64,000 bases of DNA, taken from positions 1,157,001 to 1,221,000 of the forward strand of contig JASSKH010000038.1 of assembly GCA_031763025.1 (NCBI GenBank). The letters are read 5' to 3'. This DNA is from Macrocystis pyrifera (taxonomy: Eukaryota; Sar; Phaeophyceae; Laminariales; Laminariaceae). Below the pieces are notes generated by a model, which was not told the DNA's origin, did not search any database, and saw only the letters and a program-made list of their open reading frames with translations. Both the position numbers and the translations under genes were made by a program. This document shows positions 58,549-64,000 of the stretch, in pieces (the stretch's first letter is position 1; each line of letters begins with the position of its first letter).

Positions 58549-58700
58549 CTAACTGCATACGTAACAATGTACTGCTGTAGTATCTCTGACGTGGCGTAGT
58601 TTTGTGACCACATAACTTGTACTTCTAGCTAACTGCATACGTAACAATGTACTGCTGTAGTATCTCTGGTGTGGCGTAGTTTTGTGACCACATGACTTTT
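58549..58700 (+). repeat. tandem duplication, about 80-bp unit
   Basis: The string starting agctaactgcatacgtaaca occurs twice with a few differences. Confidence 0.9.
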
Positions 58701-58828
58701 ACCTCTGCTCTAGGAATGAACAATCGGCACGGACCCTGGTTGTGCTGGATGTCGACGGGTAGAAAAAACGGTTTATTTAATGTGAAGAACACACATACCA
58801 GGTACACACATACTCACTCGATCAGGTG

Positions 58829-58937
58829 CAACCCTTTTACAGCAGTAGAACCGCAGTGTGCATTTACCTAACTCGAAGTCTAGAGTAATTACAAACGTTT
58901 CGTCCCCACATCGGGAGTGTGGTCCTGGAGGGGTAAA
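58829..58937. repeat. fold-back hairpin (family H1), decayed
   Basis: aacccttttacagcagtaga on the left and gtccccacatcgggagtg with ggggtaaaa on the right. An imperfect copy. Confidence 0.5.
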
Positions 58938-59233
58938 ATGCTACTGCCGCTACTGCTGTACCTAGGTGTCCAGCAGTATTAATAGATTAATAGTACTGGT
59001 AACTTGAAGAAAATAAAAAGGATACGTGCGACTGCAAGGGCCAGCTGCTTCGTTCCATTAAAGCGATATAGCGATCACCATCCGTGAGCGAGAAGTTTCG
59101 TCGCAATTCACCGGAATATTTACCGGTACAGCTGTATATCTAGAAATACCAGCCTGACCGTGAAGTAACGCAGCAAAAACGGACGAAGCAAGGGGCAGCC
59201 AGCGTCGGTCTCGTAGACAGGGGACCATACATA

Positions 59234-59338
59234 TTACGGGGATCCATAGTAAATAGGACCAAATATTGTTAGTAAAAATATTTAAATATATAGTTTTTTA
59301 TGTATACCATAGGTCCTATTAACTATGGACCCCCGTAA
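59234..59338. mobile_element. 105-bp MITE (family M1), copy 8
   Basis: TTACGGGGATCCATAGT to CCCCCGTAA, 105 bp, TA both sides. It abuts a truncated second copy. Confidence 0.93.
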
Positions 59339-59434
59339 TAGTAAATCGGACCAAATGATGTTGGTAAAAATAGGTGAATACAGCAGTAGTTTTTCGTTGT
59401 TTACGGTAGGTCCTATTTACTAGGTTCCCCGTAA
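59339..59434. mobile_element. MITE (family M1), left-truncated copy
   Basis: Begins directly after copy 8 at tagtaaatcggaccaaat, lacking the first 12 or so bases of the family, and ends with a normal CCCCGTAA. Confidence 0.85.
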
Positions 59435-59684
59435 TAAAATAGACTTCTCCCTGCTTGGGCAGGGTTCAGAAAATAACAAGACTTTTACGCAGAAGTCCAG
59501 GTTGCATGTTTGCAACAGGAAAAACAAATATTACCTGTAATATTTTATCGTCGAGAAGTTGTATACCTGCCTGGTATGCGAGATGGGAAAGAAGAACGCT
59601 GACAGGCGTGTTGTGGCGAGTGCCGTTAGTATTGTTGTGTTTTCGTGTTTTCCGTGTTTCTGTTGGAGGGACTGCTGTGTACTA
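59435..59684 (+). other. no gene recognised
   Basis: Unique sequence between MITE copies. The open frames are short and unrecognised. Confidence 0.4.
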
Positions 59685-59789
59685 TTACTGGGGGGCATAG
59701 TAAATAGGACCAAATACTGTGAGTATAAATATGGAAATATATGAGTGTTTCTGGGTACCGTGGGTCCTATTAACTATGGTCGCGCGTGA
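59685..59789. mobile_element. 105-bp MITE (family M1), copy 9 (diverged)
   Basis: TTACTGGGGGGCATAGT at the left and a degraded CGCGCGTGA at the right, still 105 bp and between TA dinucleotides. Confidence 0.85.
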
Positions 59790-59829
59790 TACTACTATTT
59801 TATTAATACTACTGCTGTCTGTCCTCCAA

Positions 59830-59895
59830 CTATCTCTACTACTACTACTACTACTACTACTATTACTACTACTACTACAGCAGTACTACTACTTA
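59830..59895 (+). repeat. (CTA)n microsatellite
   Basis: ctactactactactactact run ending in cagcagtactactac. Confidence 0.95.
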
Positions 59896-60699
59896 CTGCT
59901 GCCGCAATAATGTACAATATGCCACTGCTGCTGCAGCTACATCGTAGGGCTATGCCGCTGCTGTGCTATATCGTTGTGCCGGTGGTGCTGATGCACAGCG
60001 TGTCGGAGACGCCTTTTTTTAGGCCATTACCAATAGAACCACAGCAGCACAGCAGCCACGATGAGCATACGTATTTCGCGCTACATCCCCCGCACGCGAT
60101 CGATGAACGCAGGACAATACCACGCACCGGGCATGTCTATTTCTGCTGAATTATACTACCAGGTATCGGTCTTCCGGAGTTTCATAGCAGGTATACTATG
60201 CAGTACAGGAGTGCAGGAGTGCACTTTTACTATTGAATGTATAATAAGTACTATTAAATAGGTATCGACGACTTATCCCATGGCAGGGGTATACCGTTTT
60301 TTTGGCTCGATATTTTCAGACCGGTTGAGCTCGCCAAGGGAGTTAATAATATTGTAGTACCGCTTGATACACAGCAGCAGTAGAATGATATTTCGGCTAC
60401 TACTGCTGTAGTAGTACAAGTAGTATAATATATGATATTTGCACTGCTGTAGTACAGAGTATACCAGGTATTTGTTTTCGACTACAGCAGTAGAGAGCAC
60501 ATCGGTATAACAAATACCAGTCGGGTTGCGCGGACAAACGGTTCGGAAGTCAGGTTTCGGCTGAGATGATGAGCTCTTCGTGCGAGGAGCTCCGAAAAAG
60601 CCGCCAGCCCTACGTGCCGGCGTTGCTCAAAAGTAAGTAGGTAGGTGCAGAAGGGAGTATGTACAACTTCGTGCGTAGACTGGGTTTCTTATGTTTCGA

Positions 60700-61160
60700 T
60701 TTCCGTTGGTGTGCTTATTTTTGTGGGGAATGATGAACACTAGCGTGAACCGGAAACCGAGAGTATTTTTTTTTCGGTCGGTTCGTTTTGGTTTTTTTTC
60801 CCGACCGAAACCCGACAACTTGCATTTTTCGGCATATTTAGCAAAACAACGACCGAAATCGACCGACACTTTCGGGTTTTCTCGGTTTTTCTCGGTTTTT
60901 TCGGGCTCTGTTTGCTTTGAAAATCCCGGCCGAAAACGACCGACTTTTCGTTGAAAAAACGAAAAAACGACGGAGCCATTTTTCGATCTCGATTCACAAC
61001 GCTAATAACGAGTGATCAACTTTGAAGCTACTCTGCAGTCCAATAGGCTGTCGTAGTCCAATTGTCTGCGGTAGGCCAATAGGTTTCCTCAATGTTTTTA
61101 TTTCCTTCGGTTTTCTTTTTTTCGGGGGATGTTTACGGTGTTTATGAGTGATCAGCGTTG
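60700..61160. other. A/T-run and CGACCGAAA repeats, no gene
   Basis: Variants of cgaccgaaa and ttttctcggtttttt recur, and the frames are Lys- or Phe-rich artefacts. Resembles transposon terminal debris but I cannot define ends. Confidence 0.45.
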
Positions 61161-61547
61161 AAGCTGACGTTATTATTAACATATTGTCGGATAGCACACG
61201 CAATAATAATTTTAATATTAATAGTACTTTACCGGCTGGTGCTGAACGATACCTGGTAGCATTCAGGATGATATCTAACTAATAATATCAGTACGTCAAC
61301 GTACGGAAGTCCTTCACCACTCCACCCCACGGAGAGTTGAACGCGCTTTTCAGTAGCAAAAGGGCCGGGTACCGGCAAAGTTTCAAACTTTCCTATCGCC
61401 AGAAGGTATTCGCTTGTCACAGGAGCACTGCTTGTGTACTACGGCCCTAAAAAGGAGGATGTTTTGCAACTGTGAGAGCCCACGTAACTCGCAAACACTG
61501 TGTTTTTCGTATCCAGTACGTCGCCATGGCGTTGTGCAGTCAAAACA

Positions 61548-61686
61548 TCCGCATCGCAGTTGCTTGCGATTGGTCATGTCTGTCTTGCACCACAGGCGTT
61601 GTACATGCCAGGCACAACGAAGTTTGCGAACGCAGAGCATGCATTTGATCTCTCTAGGATGGTAAGATCAGCACGGACACTGAAGG
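61548..61686 (+). CDS. possible isolated exon
   Basis: An open frame from an AG at gtgcag or cgcag to CTGAAG|GTATGA encodes LLAIGHVCLAPQALYMPGTT and EHAFDLSRMVRSARTLK. There is a second possible donor at ATG|GTAAGA. No partner exon or known family. Confidence 0.22.
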
Positions 61687-62027
61687 TATGAGCTGGACGT
61701 GGAAGAGTACGGTACCAACAACAACAGCAGAGAGGGCGGACGGTATATAAACCCTTTCAAGAGTCGAAGAGAGGGAAGAAGAAAAGTGGCAAAAAAAAGG
61801 TGACGACTACAGCGCCCGTCGCACCGAGCAGCCCAAGACAGGCTGCTGAGCAGTCCGTAGAATTCACATTTTATTTAGTGGGATATTCCCGGGATGTTTC
61901 CGGGGATTCCACAGTCACTGAAAACAAGTGTTAGGGGAGGAAATCGTGGTGCGTAGGTTTGGAATAATGAAAAAAAAACGAGAGCGGCGTAGCCGCGTTT
62001 CTCGCCCGTTTTGGGGTCCAGTTTGGG

Positions 62028-62070
62028 GTCAGGGTTAGATTTAGGGTTAGGGTCAGGATTAGAGTGTGGG
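62028..62070 (+). repeat. interstitial TTTAGGG-like tract
   Basis: ggtcagggttagatttaggg followed by ttagggtcagg. Degenerate telomere-like units, also near 62115. Confidence 0.6.
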
Positions 62071-62129
62071 ATTGAATTGGGTCTACGCCCTTACCTTGAT
62101 CCCACCGGGAAGGCTTAGGGTTAGTAGCC

Positions 62130-62870
62130 CGCAAGCAACGAACGGCCCGACCCCTCGGAGATCTTACCGGACGATCGGTTAATACAGTCAGTGGGCGTTC
62201 GCAGTCAAGAAACATGATGTTTATAAGAACAGGCTCAGATCGGCACGAACAGAAACAAAATTGGGATAAGAAACACAGCTCAACAGTGGGACCAACTCTA
62301 ACTCCTATACAATAGCCTTACTGTAGATCAAGGTCGGCTAAAAAATAGGACATTGAGCCTGGACACCAAACCGCCGTTTCTCGACACCGGGCGCCCACTG
62401 CCGTAATCTGTCCTCCTGTTCAGGCAGGAGATAGATGCAGCCGAGCTACAAGCAAGATGACTTCCGAACAAAAACGCAAAAAATCCGAAGACTTTACAGC
62501 GCCATCAAAACTGGATATTTCACACGGAACAACTTAATGATGATGATCGTATGGCCTATCGCTTCACTCGGCCGGAAAGATGCTTTTAACGTCATGTCCA
62601 GAGGGCGGTTTTCTCGAGCGTAGGAGATATTTGTATCTTAAAATTATCTATTTGGAATATTCACCGAAAAGTCGTCGTTTAAGAATATCACAAAGAAGGT
62701 GAACAAATAAAAAACGTCGAGGGCGTGAATTTTTGTTTACACTCGGGGTATCATTGGAAGCAAACGGCGGGCGAATTGACGCTATGGTTTTTGTACTAGG
62801 AGAACAGGCAGTACCTACAAAACAAACAGACGCATCTCAAATGCGGACCCCTGTACCGGTAACTTAACTT
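62130..62870. other. no gene recognised
   Basis: Unique sequence. Nothing codes convincingly. Confidence 0.4.
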
Positions 62871-62871
62871 T

Positions 62872-62952
62872 TTTAGTACTGCAGTCCCGATTTGGGGACA
62901 AACCACTTGGAATTAGAATGGTTTGTCCCCAAATCGGGACTGCAGTACTAAA
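62872..62952. repeat. fold-back hairpin (family H1), 34-bp perfect arms
   Basis: Arms 62872-62905 and 62919-62952 are exact inverse complements with a 13-nt loop. The arms start TTTAGTACTGCAGTCCCG. It is the most intact member of a family with decayed copies at 45.0, 47.8, 50.0 and 58.8 kb. A transcript would fold into a near-perfect hairpin. Confidence 0.95.
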
Positions 62953-64000
62953 GGGGTTAATGTAGTAACAAACTGTCGATGACTGCACAATTCGCCCTTC
63001 TGCTGTAGGCAAGGACCAGTTGATATTGCTTCGACCTTTTGCCGATTGTGAGCGAGAGGTTTCTTTCGCGCAACTTGTCGGTACGACAGCACTGCATCGT
63101 TTTGTCGTGTTAACAGATAACGGAGAAGACAACGAAACGGGCGGCGGATTTCGACGAGGACCCCACAGACAGGCACGCCGTCGCCTGAGCCAACTTCCCA
63201 GCAACTTCTGTGCTAGTCCAGGGCCTATCTGGGGGAGTGCTCAGATGGTAACGGCAAAACTATTATAGTGTATATTGAACTTCAACTTCTCGAACAGGGC
63301 AGAATCTGAACTTTCTCTCTGGTTTGTCGCAGATGTATGGTGAACAACCCCCGCCGTGGTAATGTCAAACACCACAACAACTTACATCAATATATACACC
63401 GGTGACTGCAATGAGGGCGAGGAAAGAACAGTACTAGTAGTTTATCATCTTGACGAAAGGCATCTGAAAAATAGGGACGTCTGTCGAGAGTTTTGGTACG
63501 TCGGCCGCAACAGTATAAAAAAAACATGGTACGAAAGGCGTTTCCAAATAACAAAATGAAGTTTTTGTGCCCCCGGAGTTTCCGAAACTGTCTGCCAAGC
63601 ACGCAGAACAGCCGCCCAAACACACGCACTCAGCATTGGCCAAAGTAGGAAGGAAGAGGGGTTGACAGCGGAGTGGGGCTAGCTTCGAAACCTGGTGGTG
63701 GTGGTGATGGTGATGGTGCTTATTTTTCCCTTTTTCATCCATAGCAACAGCAGGAGTACGGTGCATGGGATCCCTGGTGGCTTGGTAGGTGGTCCGCGTG
63801 CCTACTAAGCTCAATTTCGTGGGTTCGAGACTCACCGAGTGCATACTCGTATGGACGTTTTTCTGGGTAAAAATTGATAAGCGAAAAGCGCGAAAGCGTG
63901 AGTTGGCAACACTCGATGAAAGTCGACGAGCAGTGGGAATGCTGGCCCCTATGCGCGGCAAAAATGAGGGCACGCACCGGGGGGGGAGAAGGGACGACAC
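62953..64000. other. no gene supported; one tRNA-like segment
   Basis: Frames at 63020-63268 and 63434-64000 are open on opposite strands but unrecognised; the latter carries a His run from a GGTGGTGATGGTG repeat at 63695-63720. A tRNA-like segment lies at 63779-63850. Confidence 0.35.
63779..63850 (+). ncRNA. tRNA-like sequence (possible SINE)
   Basis: TGGCTTGGTAGGTGG (box-A type) followed by a T-arm-like GTGGG-TTCGAGA-CTCAC (one G-T pair). No proper acceptor or anticodon stem. The third such segment in the window. Confidence 0.4.

Overview
This window is eukaryotic nuclear DNA. It has no operons, no ribosome-binding-site-led genes and no long uninterrupted genes. Recognisable protein sequence occurs only as short exons of 113-384 bp, bounded by GT/AG splice sites and separated by introns of 0.8 to about 5 kb. 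Most of the rest is microsatellite, minisatellite and transposon debris. Large introns, a broken LINE tail of a type I associate with brown algae, interstitial TTTAGGG-like tracts and stramenopile-flavoured proteins make a brown alga (or another large-genome stramenopile) the best guess. That lineage call is inference.

Two spliced genes can be reconstructed, both on the minus strand. Gene A (about 1.3-10.6 kb, 5' end not found) encodes a membrane protein of unknown function. Four exons at 10424-10648, 7851-8093, 2372-2516 and 1272-1552 join in phase, and the last two together create the entry to a C-terminal transmembrane helix. Gene B (37.2-51.9 kb) encodes an inositol 1,3,4-trisphosphate 5/6-kinase / inositol-tetrakisphosphate 1-kinase (ITPK family, ATP-grasp fold). 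Seven exons cover the family from the N-terminal GYA..KK motif to the C-terminal D.NYFP motif. Splice phases agree at every junction except exon 3/exon 4, where a small exon or a homopolymer error is suspected. ITPKs phosphorylate soluble inositol phosphates in the cytosol/nucleus on the way to InsP5/InsP6. Gene A and gene B are neighbours, not functional partners as far as the sequence shows.

Layout: 1-1.3 kb, poly-G and unique sequence; 1.3-10.6 kb, gene A with repeat-filled introns; 10.6-37.2 kb, gene-poor DNA with microsatellites, three long degenerate minisatellites (23-24.2, 26.6-27.9, 28.4-28.8 kb), a duplicated repeat split by an 830-bp terminal-inverted-repeat insertion (32.3-34.0 kb) and a tRNA-like element (34.9 kb); 37.2-51.9 kb, gene B, whose introns carry MITEs, fold-back hairpins, tandem repeats and a zinc-finger-like ORF; 51.9-64 kb, a 5'-truncated LINE, a 2.69-kb element with long modular inverted repeats (55431-58118), a MITE cluster (59.2-59.8 kb) and further hairpins.

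The most striking repeat biology is (i) nine full-length copies of one MITE family, every one exactly 105 bp and almost all flanked by TA, one with a clean target site inside a 9-bp minisatellite; and (ii) the 2.69-kb fold-back element, whose terminal repeats are themselves built from about 185-bp modules, each bounded by a TTATTTGCGACACC inverted repeat, surrounding a unique core with a coding-looking ORF.
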